Source: SZUA-430 sp044375275 (GTDB taxonomy: Bacteria; Pseudomonadota; Alphaproteobacteria; Micropepsales; Micropepsaceae). Taken from it: DNA of 37,505 bases. The position numbers were made by a program, and so were the translations under genes. A model generated the notes under the pieces. The model did no database searches and was not told where the DNA came from. It worked only from the letters and a program-made list of their open reading frames with translations. Of the stretch, positions 1-9,028 are shown piece by piece (position 1 is the first letter of the stretch; each line of letters begins with the position of its first letter). The DNA is taken from assembly GCA_044375275.1 (NCBI GenBank), contig JBILMZ010000011.1:1-37505 (forward strand). The letters run 5' to 3'.

Positions 1-258
1 TTCACGATCTCGAACGGCGGCGTCTATGGCTCGCTGATGTCGACGCCGATCCTCAACGTGCCGCAGTCAGGCATTCTGGGGATGCACAAGATCGAGCAGC
101 GCCCGGTCGCCATCGACGGCAAGGTCGAGATCCGCCCGATGATGTACCTGGCCCTGTCGTACGATCACCGCATCGTCGACGGCAAGGAAGCCGTGACGTT
201 CCTGGTTCGCGTGAAAGAGTGTCTCGAAGCGCCTGAACGCATGATTTTGGAAGTCTAG
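1..258 (+). CDS. odhB: Dihydrolipoyllysine succinyltransferase (2-oxoglutarate dehydrogenase E2), C-terminal end only
   Basis: The frame is open from the first base and ends at TAG 256-258, showing the last 85 residues of an E2 acyltransferase. The catalytic-domain signature SYDHRIVDG is present, with the active-site His at nucleotides 166-168 and the Asp four residues later. The segment GGVYGSLMSTPILNVPQSG fits the succinyltransferase branch better than pyruvate dehydrogenase E2. The enzyme transfers succinyl groups from lipoyl-lysine to CoA in the TCA cycle. The lipoyl and E1/E3-binding domains lie outside the window. Its stop codon directly abuts the lpdA start, so the two are almost certainly one operon supplying E2 and E3. 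Assignment to odhB/sucB rests on this short segment and the neighbour. Confidence 0.9.
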   Translation, partial: FTISNGGVYGSLMSTPILNVPQSGILGMHKIEQRPVAIDGKVEIRPMMYLALSYDHRIVDGKEAVTFLVRVKECLEAPERMILEV

Positions 259-1665
259 ATGAGCGATCAATACGACGTCGTCGTCATTGGCGGCGGACCG
301 GGCGGCTACAACGCCGCCATCCGCGCGGGACAGTTGGGCAAGCGCACGCTCTGCATCGAGAAGCGCGGCACCTTGGGCGGCACCTGCCTCAACGTGGGAT
401 GCATTCCCTCGAAGGCCCTGCTGCACGTCTCCGAGGTCTATGACGAGACGAAGAACCACACCGCCGCTCTGGGCATCAATGCGACGGGCGTCTCGTTCGA
501 CCTGCCCACGATCATGGCGCACAAGGACAAGACCGTTGATGGCCTGACCAAGGGCATCGAGTTCCTCTTCAAGAAGAACAAGGTTGAATATGCCATCGGC
601 AGTGGCGTCTTCGCGGGTGGCCACAAGGTCGAGATCCGTTGCAACGACGGTTCGACACGGACGGTGGAAGCAGCCGCCATCATCATCGCGACAGGCTCCG
701 AGCCGACACCGCTGCCAGGCGTCGAGGTCAACGAGAAAGACGTCGTTTCGTCGACGGGCGCGCTCGCACTGAAGGAGGTGCCAAAGCGCCTCCTCGTCGT
801 TGGCGGCGGCTACATCGGCCTCGAAATGGGATCGGTCTGGCGTCGTCTGGGCAGTCAGGTCACGGTAGTCGAGTTCCTCGACCGCATCACGCCGGGCCTC
901 GATGGTGAAGTCGGCAAGCAGTTCCAGCGTCTGCTCACGAAGCAGGGCATGGCCTTCAAGCTTGGCATGAAGGTCGTCGGCGTCGAACGCAAGAATGGCG
1001 CCCTCCAGGTCTCGCTCGAGCCCGCTGCTGGTGGCGCCCGCGAAACGATCGAAACCGACATCGTGCTGTCGTCCATCGGACGTCGCCCCTACACGCAGGG
1101 ACTCGGCCTCGACAAGGTTGGCATCACGCTCGACAACCGCGGCCGCATTCCGGTCGACAGGCACTACGCCACGTCGGTTCCCGGCATCTACGCGATCGGC
1201 GACGTGATCGAAGGCCCGATGCTTGCGCACAAGGCCGAAGACGAAGCTGTGGCCGTCGCCGAAATCATCGCGGGCCAGGCGGGTCACGTGAACTACGAAG
1301 CGATTCCCGCCGTGGTCTACACCCACCCCGAAGTCGCCTCCGTCGGGCGCACCGAGGAAGAGCTGAAGGCTCAGGGTGTCGCCTACAAGGTGGGCAAGTT
1401 TCTCTTCGCCGCCAACTCGCGCGCCCGGGCCAATGCGGACACTGATGGCTTCGTGAAGGTCCTCGCCGACGCAAAGACCGACCGTATTCTCGGCGTGCAC
1501 ATGATCGGCCCGGAAGTTGGCAACATGATCGCGGAGGCGGCACTCGCCATCGAGTTCCAGGCGGCAGCCGAAGACATCGCCCGCACAAGCCACGCGCATC
1601 CGACACTAAGCGAAGCCATTCGCCAGGCTTGCATGGCCGTCGGCGGCTGGACGATGCAGTCCTGA
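259..1665 (+). CDS. lpdA: Dihydrolipoyl dehydrogenase (E3)
   Basis: A 468-residue FAD/NAD disulfide oxidoreductase that reoxidises dihydrolipoyl groups of the 2-oxo acid dehydrogenase complexes. An N-terminal FAD-binding GGGPGG motif lies at residues 11-16, and the redox-active pair Cys43/Cys48 sits in GGTCLNVGCIPSK. A second Rossmann motif (VVGGGYIGLEMG, about residue 180) binds NAD. The C-terminal dimer interface carries HAHPTLSE, with His447 and Glu452 as the expected catalytic dyad. The length is normal for the family. The ATG follows the odhB stop with no spacer, and GGAAG inside the odhB end can serve as ribosome binding site. A terminator-like hairpin lies about 40 bases downstream, so this is probably the last gene of the operon. 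Confidence 0.97.
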   Translation: MSDQYDVVVIGGGPGGYNAAIRAGQLGKRTLCIEKRGTLGGTCLNVGCIPSKALLHVSEVYDETKNHTAALGINATGVSFDLPTIMAHKDKTVDGLTKGIEFLFKKNKVEYAIGSGVFAGGHKVEIRCNDGSTRTVEAAAIIIATGSEPTPLPGVEVNEKDVVSSTGALALKEVPKRLLVVGGGYIGLEMGSVWRRLGSQVTVVEFLDRITPGLDGEVGKQFQRLLTKQGMAFKLGMKVVGVERKNGALQVSLEPAAGGARETIETDIVLSSIGRRPYTQGLGLDKVGITLDNRGRIPVDRHYATSVPGIYAIGDVIEGPMLAHKAEDEAVAVAEIIAGQAGHVNYEAIPAVVYTHPEVASVGRTEEELKAQGVAYKVGKFLFAANSRARANADTDGFVKVLADAKTDRILGVHMIGPEVGNMIAEAALAIEFQAAAEDIARTSHAHPTLSEAIRQACMAVGGWTMQS

Positions 1666-1707
1666 GGCGGCGCCTCAATTCCGGCAAAATTGTGATGTGA
1701 AGTAAAG

Positions 1708-1740
1708 GCGTCGCGCAGAAAAGCGCGGCGCTTTTTCTTT
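1708..1740 (+). terminator. Rho-independent terminator after lpdA
   Basis: A 9-bp stem (GCGTCGCGC with GCGCGGCGC, one G-T wobble) and a six-base loop at 1717-1722 are followed by TTTTTCTTT. It lies 42 bases after the lpdA stop and closes the odhB-lpdA transcript. Confidence 0.85.
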
Positions 1741-1752
1741 GCCGGCACGAGG

Positions 1753-1780
1753 AGCCAGGCGCAGGGAGCCAGGCGCAGGG
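1753..1780 (+). repeat. Two tandem 14-bp units carrying the ribosome binding site
   Basis: The unit AGCCAGGCGCAGGG occurs twice head to tail (1753-1766 and 1767-1780) with no mismatch. The second copy runs into GGGAGG, the Shine-Dalgarno-like sequence of the next gene at 1792. It looks like a recent slippage duplication in the leader. Confidence 0.9.
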
Positions 1781-1791
1781 AGGACGTGATC

Positions 1792-2127
1792 ATGTGGGAA
1801 CCAAGGGGACTGGGCGTCATGATCGGCTGGCTGACAGCAGCCGCACTCGGTGTCTATTTCATGCATGAAGACATGATCCGCGCCGGACTTTTCGGCGAAT
1901 CCTGCGCGCTCTATGGCCTTGAGTCATGGAGTTGCGGCGTGCTTCCCAAGTTGGCGGTCTGGCTGCCCGATATGTTCGTGCATTTCCTCACGCATCCGTT
2001 TGAGTATGACGGCAGCGCGGACTGGATCGGCGTCGATTACGCCACTATGTGGATGGGCTCACCCGTCGCCTACGGCATCGCGCTGGTGGCGACGAACTAC
2101 TGGGTCTGGAAACTCAACCGGATTTGA
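1792..2127 (+). CDS. Small membrane protein of unknown function
   Basis: About 111 residues, not matched to a named family. Two hydrophobic stretches, near residues 9-23 (GVMIGWLTAAALGVYF) and 90-105 (VAYGIALVATNYWVW), suggest two membrane passes. The loop between them is rich in aromatic residues and has two cysteines (ESCALYG and WSCGVL). I chose ATG 1792 over GTG 1786 because GGGAGG at 1778-1783 lies 8 bases from the ATG but only 2 from the GTG. It sits between the lpdA terminator and the convergent xerC, with 7 bases separating the stops, so it is likely monocistronic. The hydrophobicity and the good ribosome binding site support a real gene. The function is unknown. Confidence 0.7.
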   Translation: MWEPRGLGVMIGWLTAAALGVYFMHEDMIRAGLFGESCALYGLESWSCGVLPKLAVWLPDMFVHFLTHPFEYDGSADWIGVDYATMWMGSPVAYGIALVATNYWVWKLNRI

Positions 2128-2134
2128 AGCCGCA

Positions 2135-3052
2135 TCAGCCTTGCGACTTTGCGCGAGGATGCGCACGCTCGTATACGCTGAGCAGGTGCGTTTCGTCGAC
2201 GCTGGTATAGCGCTGTGTCGTGGAAAGCGACGCGTGGCCGAGCAGCTCCTGGATCGCGCGCAGGTCTCCGCCGGCCGCAAGCAGGTGGGTTGCAAAGGCA
2301 TGTCGAAGCGCATGGGGCGTCGCGCTTTCGGGAAGTCCCAGCGCGCGCCGCAGGTGCTGCATCAGTCCCTGCACGATGCGCGGATGCAAACGCTTGCCAC
2401 GGGCACCGAAGAAAACGGGATCCTCTTTCACGGCACCAAAGGGACAAAGTCGTACATAGGCATCAATTGCATCCCGCGCTTCGGGAAGAATGGGCACGAC
2501 GCGCTGCTTGTTTCCTTTGCCGGTGATGATGATGGCCTCGCCAAGGGGCAGCGCCGAGCGGTTCAGGCCCAGCGCTTCCGAGATGCGAAGTCCGGCGCCA
2601 TAGAGCAGTGTCAGGATGGCGACATTGCGCGCGGCAACCCAGGCTTCGCCACCAAGCATTTCGGCCTCCTCAAGCAGAGACTGCGCAGCGGAAATCGAGA
2701 CAGGCTTCGGAATGGAAGGCGGCAGCTTGGGAGGACGCACGCGCCGGATGGAGACATTCTCCACCCAACCCTGCTTTTCCATGAACTGGTAGAACGTGCG
2801 CAGCGCTGACACGGCCCGCGCAACACCGCGCGGCCCGAGCCCATCCTGCCGGCGGATCGCCAGCCAGCCGCGCACGTCACCGGCGACGACATCCTTCAGC
2901 GCGGCGAGATCAATGTCTTCGCCGCGATGCTGGTGCAGGAACTGCAGGAAGCCACCGACATCATGTGTGTAGGCTTCGACGGTTTTCGTCGACAGCCGGC
3001 GCACATGGGTCATGTTCTCGCGCCAGGCCTGGAAGGCTTGCGCTGCGTTCAT
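2135..3052 (-). CDS. xerC: Site-specific tyrosine recombinase XerC
   Basis: A 305-residue tyrosine recombinase. The N-terminal SAM-like DNA-binding domain (about 1-95) is followed by the catalytic domain with the full set of active residues: Arg156 (GAGLRISEAL), Lys179 (GKGNKQR), His247 and Arg250 (HALRHAFATHLL), His273 (LGHASLSTTQ) and nucleophile Tyr282 (RYTSVD). XerC acts with XerD at dif to resolve chromosome dimers at division. The XerC rather than XerD call rests on overall similarity and on the neighbourhood (priA, transaldolase), which is usual for alphaproteobacterial xerC. It lies 9 bases downstream of the transaldolase gene on the same strand and is probably co-transcribed with it. 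Its 3' end faces the small membrane protein gene with only 7 bases between stops. Confidence 0.9.
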   Translation of the reverse strand: MNAAQAFQAWRENMTHVRRLSTKTVEAYTHDVGGFLQFLHQHRGEDIDLAALKDVVAGDVRGWLAIRRQDGLGPRGVARAVSALRTFYQFMEKQGWVENVSIRRVRPPKLPPSIPKPVSISAAQSLLEEAEMLGGEAWVAARNVAILTLLYGAGLRISEALGLNRSALPLGEAIIITGKGNKQRVVPILPEARDAIDAYVRLCPFGAVKEDPVFFGARGKRLHPRIVQGLMQHLRRALGLPESATPHALRHAFATHLLAAGGDLRAIQELLGHASLSTTQRYTSVDETHLLSVYERAHPRAKSQG

Positions 3053-3061
3053 GGTTGCCTG

Positions 3062-3721
3062 CTAGCGGGGAACGCTTTGGCCGGTCTTCGCCCAGTCGGC
3101 AAGGAATGCCGCAAGGCCCTTCTCCGTCAGCGGATGCTCGATAAGCTGGCGGAACACGGCAGGCGGCAGAGTGGAGACATCAGCACCCGCCTTCGCGGCT
3201 TCCGTGACATGCGAAGGCGTCCGGATTGAAGCGGCCAGGATCTCGGTGTCGAGCCCCAGATAGTTGTCATAGATGAGCCGGATATCACGAATGAGCTGCA
3301 TGCCGTCTTCGCCCACGTCATCAAGTCGCCCGATGAAGGGCGAGACGAAAGTGGCGCCGGCCTTCGCCGCGAGCAGGGCCTGGTTCGCGCTGAAGCAGAG
3401 CGTGACATTGACCATCGTGTCTTCCTCGGTCAGCGTCTTGCAGGCGCGCAGCCCAGCAAAGGTCAGCGGGACCTTCACGGCGATGTTGTCCGCAATTTTT
3501 GCAAGCGCGCGACCCTCGGCGAGCATTCCATCCACATCCGTTGCGGTGACCTCGGCGCTGACGGGCCCGTCAACGAGATCACAGATTTCCGCGATCGTAT
3601 CGATGAAATTGCGGCCGGATTTGGCGATGAGCGTGGGATTTGTCGTCACGCCGTCGATCAGCCCCGTTGCGGCAAGAGCCTTGATTTCGCTGACATCTGC
3701 TGAATCGATAAAGAACTTCAT
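3062..3721 (-). CDS. fsa: Transaldolase / fructose-6-phosphate aldolase family protein
   Basis: A 219-residue class I aldolase of the small TalC/FSA subfamily, much shorter than the roughly 320-residue classical transaldolase. It has the TTNPTL motif near residue 26 (GVTTNPTLIAKSG), and Lys83 in NIAVKVPLT is the Schiff-base lysine. A TIM barrel is expected. Members of this group are either transaldolases of the pentose phosphate pathway or fructose-6-phosphate aldolases. Sequence alone does not separate the two here. The gene starts 41 bases from priA, divergently, so the two promoters must lie close together or overlap. It leads a probable two-gene operon with xerC. Confidence 0.9.
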   Translation of the reverse strand: MKFFIDSADVSEIKALAATGLIDGVTTNPTLIAKSGRNFIDTIAEICDLVDGPVSAEVTATDVDGMLAEGRALAKIADNIAVKVPLTFAGLRACKTLTEEDTMVNVTLCFSANQALLAAKAGATFVSPFIGRLDDVGEDGMQLIRDIRLIYDNYLGLDTEILAASIRTPSHVTEAAKAGADVSTLPPAVFRQLIEHPLTEKGLAAFLADWAKTGQSVPR

Positions 3722-3762
3722 GACGCTTGACCTTTGCTGTCCCGTACGGTGGACCTTACCCC

Positions 3763-5970
3763 ATGCAGCTTGAACCCCAACAGCCGGATTCGCCCGCGCC
3801 TGTGGATGGCGAGACCGTCGGCGTCATCGTGCCACGTCCGCTGAAGGGGCCGCTCGACTACCGCGTGCCGGAAGGCATGCAACTCGCGCGGGGTGACATT
3901 GTCGAAGTCCCCCTCGGACGCAACGGCACGTCGCTGGGCATCGTGTGGGGAAAGGGCGAGGGCAGTCTCCCGCCGGAAAAGCTCAAGACTGTCAGTCGTC
4001 GCTTTGATGCCCCGCCACTGCGCGAGAACCTGCTGGCCTTCACCGAGTGGGTGGCAAACTACACCCTCTCGTCCGTAGGTGAGGTCGCGAACATGGTGCT
4101 GCGCGCGCCTGATGCGCTCGAACCGGAACCCGATCGCAAGGCGATCCGCCTCGGCGCTCATGTCCCGGCCAAACTCACGGCAGCCCGCGAGCGTGTGATG
4201 GCCGTGGCGGCAGACGGCCTGGCCCGCCGCTTGCGGGACCTCTGCGAGGAAGCGGGTGTGACAGCTGAAGTCGTGCGCGGGCTCGTGAAGCTGCGTGCGC
4301 TCGAGGAAGTCCCGCTGCCACCGCAAAAGGCCGCGGCCACGCCTGATCCGGGCTTTGCGGGACCGGCTTTGTCCACGGCACAGGCCGCCGCCGCCGCGCA
4401 CATGATCCGGGCCGTGAACGCAAAGGCCTTCGAGGTGATGCTGCTCGACGGCGTCACCGGTTCGGGAAAGACGGAAACCTATTTCGAGGCGGTGGCCGCA
4501 GCGCTCCTGCAAAAGCGGCAGGCGCTCATCTTGCTGCCCGAAATCGCGCTCACCGTTCAGTTTCTGGACCGCTTCGCCCGCCGCTTCGGCGCACGTCCGG
4601 CGGAGTGGCATTCGGACCTGACGCAGGCCCAGCGCCGTCGCGTGTGGCGGGGCGTGGCCGCAGGCGATGTGCATGTCGTCGTCGGCGCGCGGTCAGCCCT
4701 GTTCCTCCCGTTCCAGGATCTGGGGCTGGTTGTCGTTGACGAAGAACACGACACCGCCTTCAAGCAGGAAGAGGGCATCATCTACAACGCGCGTGACATG
4801 TCCGTGGTGCGAGCGCGCATGGAATCATGTCCGGTCGTGCTGAGTTCCGCGACCCCGTCTCTCGAGACATGGGTGAATGCAGGGCAGGGCAGGTACGCCA
4901 GGCTTCAGCTGACGGAACGCCACGGCACCGCAAAGCTTCCAGAAGCGACGCTCATCAACATGCGCGAGGAGGAAACGAAGGCGGGCGAGTTCCTGTCGCC
5001 CTCCCTGTGCGAGGCCATCAACGAGACCCTGGCGCAGGGTGAGCAGGCGCTTCTGTTTCTCAACCGGCGCGGCTTCGCGCCGCTCACGCTCTGCAAGGCC
5101 TGCGGTCACAAGCTGGGCTGTCCGCGCTGCACCTCATGGCTCGTCGAGCATCGATATCGCCGACGTCTCATTTGTCATCATTGTGGCTTCGAGCGCAGTA
5201 CGCCTCCTTCCTGTCCGGAGTGCAAGAACACGGGCACCTTCATCGCCTGTGGCCCGGGCGTGGAGCGTGTCGCCGAAGAGGTGATCGCAAAATTCCCATC
5301 AGCCCGCTCAAGTGTGGCTTCCAGTGACACAATGGCAGGGCCACGCCAGATCCAGGCGGCCATCGAGGCCATCGCCTCGCACGAGATCGACATCCTCGTC
5401 GGCACGCAGATCGTGGCCAAGGGGCACAACTTCCCGATGCTGACACTGGTGGGCGTGATCGACGCCGACATCGGTCTCGAAGGGGCAGACCCCCGCGCGC
5501 GCGAGCGGACGTTCCAGTTGCTGCACCAGGTGGCAGGCCGCGCCGGCCGCGCACTGCGACCCGGGCGTGTACTGATCCAGACGACAGACCCGACCCATCC
5601 GGTCCTCATGGCAATGGCATCCGGCAACCGCGACGCTTTCTATGCGGCAGAGTGGGCCAAGCGTGAAGCTGCTGACCTGCCGCCATTCGCGCGCCTCGCC
5701 GCCGTGATCCTTTCCAGCCGCAACGAAGAGCTTGTCCATTCATTCGGCGAGGACCTCGCAGGTCTCGTGCCGCAGGCGCGCGGTGTCCAGGTCTGGGGGC
5801 CTGCACCGGCGCCGCTGTCCATGATCCGGGGACAGACGAGGCTGCGCTTCGCCGTGCATGCAGACAAGAGCGTGAACATTCAGGCTTTCCTGAGAGCCTG
5901 GCTGGGTCAGGTGAAGGTGCCGGGTGTCGTGTCGATGGACATAGACATCGACCCCCTCAGCTTCCTCTAG
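3763..5970 (+). CDS. priA: Primosomal protein N' (replication restart helicase PriA)
   Basis: A 735-residue superfamily 2 DNA helicase, close to the usual PriA length. After an N-terminal DNA-binding region it shows Walker A DGVTGSGKT (229-237), a DEEH box (326-329) and late helicase motifs GTQIVAKGHNFP and QVAGRAGRA. Between the helicase lobes lies the PriA zinc module of eight cysteines in four CxxC pairs (CKAC, CPRC, CHHC, CPEC). PriA reloads the replisome at stalled forks. I took ATG 3763 because GGTGGA at 3748-3753 lies 9 bases upstream. A TTG at 3727 would add 12 unlikely residues. The TAG stop overlaps the convergent pyrophosphatase stop in a shared CTAG. Confidence 0.96.
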   Translation: MQLEPQQPDSPAPVDGETVGVIVPRPLKGPLDYRVPEGMQLARGDIVEVPLGRNGTSLGIVWGKGEGSLPPEKLKTVSRRFDAPPLRENLLAFTEWVANYTLSSVGEVANMVLRAPDALEPEPDRKAIRLGAHVPAKLTAARERVMAVAADGLARRLRDLCEEAGVTAEVVRGLVKLRALEEVPLPPQKAAATPDPGFAGPALSTAQAAAAAHMIRAVNAKAFEVMLLDGVTGSGKTETYFEAVAAALLQKRQALILLPEIALTVQFLDRFARRFGARPAEWHSDLTQAQRRRVWRGVAAGDVHVVVGARSALFLPFQDLGLVVVDEEHDTAFKQEEGIIYNARDMSVVRARMESCPVVLSSATPSLETWVNAGQGRYARLQLTERHGTAKLPEATLINMREEETKAGEFLSPSLCEAINETLAQGEQALLFLNRRGFAPLTLCKACGHKLGCPRCTSWLVEHRYRRRLICHHCGFERSTPPSCPECKNTGTFIACGPGVERVAEEVIAKFPSARSSVASSDTMAGPRQIQAAIEAIASHEIDILVGTQIVAKGHNFPMLTLVGVIDADIGLEGADPRARERTFQLLHQVAGRAGRALRPGRVLIQTTDPTHPVLMAMASGNRDAFYAAEWAKREAADLPPFARLAAVILSSRNEELVHSFGEDLAGLVPQARGVQVWGPAPAPLSMIRGQTRLRFAVHADKSVNIQAFLRAWLGQVKVPGVVSMDIDIDPLSFL

Positions 5971-6503
5971 CTTGCGTGGGTCTTCGCGCGCGCGATGGCT
6001 TCCATGATCAGCCGCTCGGCGTCAGCCACGTCGACCCAGTCACCCAGTTGCGTCCACTTGCCCTTCTCCAGGTCCTTGTAGTGCTGGAAGAAATGGGCGG
6101 TCTGGTCACGAAGGATCGGCGGCAGGTCCTTGTACGATTGCACGCCCGTATAAAAGGGATGCAGCGCATCAACAGGAACCGCGAGGATCTTCTCGTCGGG
6201 CCCCGCCTGGTCACGCATGATCAGCGCGCCCACGGGCCTGCAGCGAATGACGGTGCCAGCCGCCACCGGCACCGGCGCGATCACGAGAATGTCGATCGGA
6301 TCCCCGTCCTCTGAAAGCGTGTGGGGAATGAACCCGTAGTTTCCGGGGTAGTACATGGCCGTATGCAGGAACCGGTCGACGAACAGCGTGCCGGAGGCCT
6401 TGTCCATCTCGTATTTGACCGGCGTTCCGCCATACGGGATCTCGATCAGCGCATGCACGTCTTTCGGCGGATTGCGGCCAGAGCTGATTTTTGACAGGTC
6501 CAT
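5967..6503 (-). CDS. ppa: Inorganic pyrophosphatase (family I)
   Basis: A 178-residue soluble pyrophosphatase, the standard bacterial length. It hydrolyses PPi and so drives biosynthetic reactions. The N-terminus MDLSKISSGRNPPKDV and IEIPYGGTPVKYE, the core YYPGNYGFIPHTLSEDGDPIDILV with its metal-binding acidic residues, and KDLEKGKWTQ near the C-terminus are all characteristic. An upstream extension of the frame is not family-like and is rejected. Two in-frame ATGs six bases apart exist. The inner one (6503) is preferred because AGGG lies 8 bases before it and it gives the conserved start. The stop overlaps the priA stop (CTAG 5967-5970). The gene is divergent from the glycine-rich peptide gene at 6589. 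Confidence 0.95.
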   Translation of the reverse strand: MDLSKISSGRNPPKDVHALIEIPYGGTPVKYEMDKASGTLFVDRFLHTAMYYPGNYGFIPHTLSEDGDPIDILVIAPVPVAAGTVIRCRPVGALIMRDQAGPDEKILAVPVDALHPFYTGVQSYKDLPPILRDQTAHFFQHYKDLEKGKWTQLGDWVDVADAERLIMEAIARAKTHAS

Positions 6504-6588
6504 CGCCATTTCCCTTGTTTTCCGGGGTGCTTGTAACCTGCAGCCCGGCAGCGCACATAGGGTCCTGAACGACACGGAGGCGAATTCG

Positions 6589-6738
6589 ATGATCAATGGC
6601 GGTTTTGCTGTGGGAATTGCGATCGGCGCAGCCTTGGGCGTCGCAATGGGCAACTTCGGCATGGGCCTGGCCCTTGGGGTGGCCCTCGGTTTCGCGTTCA
6701 GCGCGGCATCCCGGAAGAAGCTGAAATCTGAGGACTGA
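6589..6738 (+). CDS. 49-residue glycine-zipper membrane peptide
   Basis: A short ORF with an excellent ribosome binding site: GGAGG at 6576-6580, 8 bases before the ATG. The product is nearly all Gly, Ala and hydrophobic residues (MINGGFAVGIAIGAALG onward) with repeated small-xxx-small spacing. It ends in the basic-acidic tail SRKKLKSED. One long or two short membrane helices linked at GNFG (21-24) are plausible, with the charged tail probably cytoplasmic. Glycine-zipper peptides are common and mostly uncharacterised. It is divergent from ppa and ends 187 bases before atpH. No terminator was seen, so read-through into the ATP synthase operon cannot be excluded. The function is unknown. Confidence 0.7.
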   Translation: MINGGFAVGIAIGAALGVAMGNFGMGLALGVALGFAFSAASRKKLKSED

Positions 6739-6925
6739 GACGATCCGCGCATTTCCGCCATGTTGCGCCGCAAGGGGCCCTATGCTAGGTCCCGCGCGCG
6801 CTGTCGAAGGGGCAGCCATCGCGATTGCCCCGCAATAAAAAAGATAGCAAATTCAATAACTTAGGCCTTGCCCGATTTCCGGACCCCTGGCCCGAGACAA
6901 CCTTTGTTCTGGAGCCCATAAGATC

Positions 6926-7483
6926 GTGGCAAGCGAAAACGTATCCGTTGCGGGTCTGGCGGGTCGCTATGCGACCGCCCTGTTTGAACTCGCCGTGGAA
7001 TCGAACGCGATCGATGCCGTGGCGTCCGACCTGACCCGTCTGCGCGGCCTCATCGAAGGCAGTGCCGACATGGTCCGGTTCGTCCGTTCGCCCGTGTTCA
7101 GCCGCGAAGAGCAGGGCAGGGCCATCGACGCGATCGTATCGCGCCTGAACGTGAACCCGTTGACGAAGAACTTCGTCGGACTGCTCGCTCAGAAGCGCCG
7201 CCTGTTTGCCCTTCAGGGCATCGTGGCCGCGTTTGAGACGCTCGTCGCCGCCCGCAAGGGCGAAATCTCTGTTTCTGTTGTTAGCGCGCAGGCCCTCAAG
7301 TCCGGGCAGCGCGACGCGCTAGTGGCCGCAGTCAAGGCTGCCGTGAAGCGCGAAGTCAGAATTTCTGAATCGGTCGACCCGTCCCTGTTGGGCGGGTTGG
7401 TCGTCAAAATTGGCTCCCGCCAGATCGACTCCTCCCTCAAATCAAAACTCGTGCGTCTCGAGCGCGCGATGAAAGGCGCCTAG
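6926..7483 (+). CDS. atpH: F1F0 ATP synthase delta subunit
   Basis: A 185-residue OSCP/delta subunit that links the F1 head to the peripheral stalk. The N-terminal helical domain begins with AGRYATALFELA, a strong family mark. The C-terminal part contains SVVSAQAL and PSLLGGLVVKIGSRQIDSSLKSKL, the usual delta ending. The start is GTG, with GGAG at 6911-6914 eleven bases upstream, an unusually long spacing. It is the first gene of atpHAGDC, a five-gene F1 operon without the F0 genes, the arrangement expected in alphaproteobacteria. The 187-base leader holds an AT-rich block (about 6832-6860) preceded by a hairpin (GGGGCA 6809-6814 with TGCCCC 6826-6831). No convincing -35/-10 pair stands out there. 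Confidence 0.95.
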   Translation: MASENVSVAGLAGRYATALFELAVESNAIDAVASDLTRLRGLIEGSADMVRFVRSPVFSREEQGRAIDAIVSRLNVNPLTKNFVGLLAQKRRLFALQGIVAAFETLVAARKGEISVSVVSAQALKSGQRDALVAAVKAAVKREVRISESVDPSLLGGLVVKIGSRQIDSSLKSKLVRLERAMKGA

Positions 7484-7492
7484 GGCAAATCC

Positions 7493-9022
<1,530 letters not shown>

Positions 9023-9028
9023 GCCCCG

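Noticed and set aside
67..1599. A 510-residue open frame antisense to lpdA
   Set aside because: It covers the strongly conserved lpdA on the other strand. Its translation has no family motifs and is rich in Arg, Asp and Val as expected for a shadow in GC-rich DNA.
1913..2809. A 298-residue plus-strand frame running across xerC
   Set aside because: It overlaps the small membrane gene and runs antisense to xerC, whose full active-site set is present.
6504..6773. N-terminal extension of pyrophosphatase by about 90 residues
   Set aside because: The extension is low-complexity, antisense to the glycine-zipper gene, and absent from family I pyrophosphatases. The conserved start with a ribosome binding site is at 6503.
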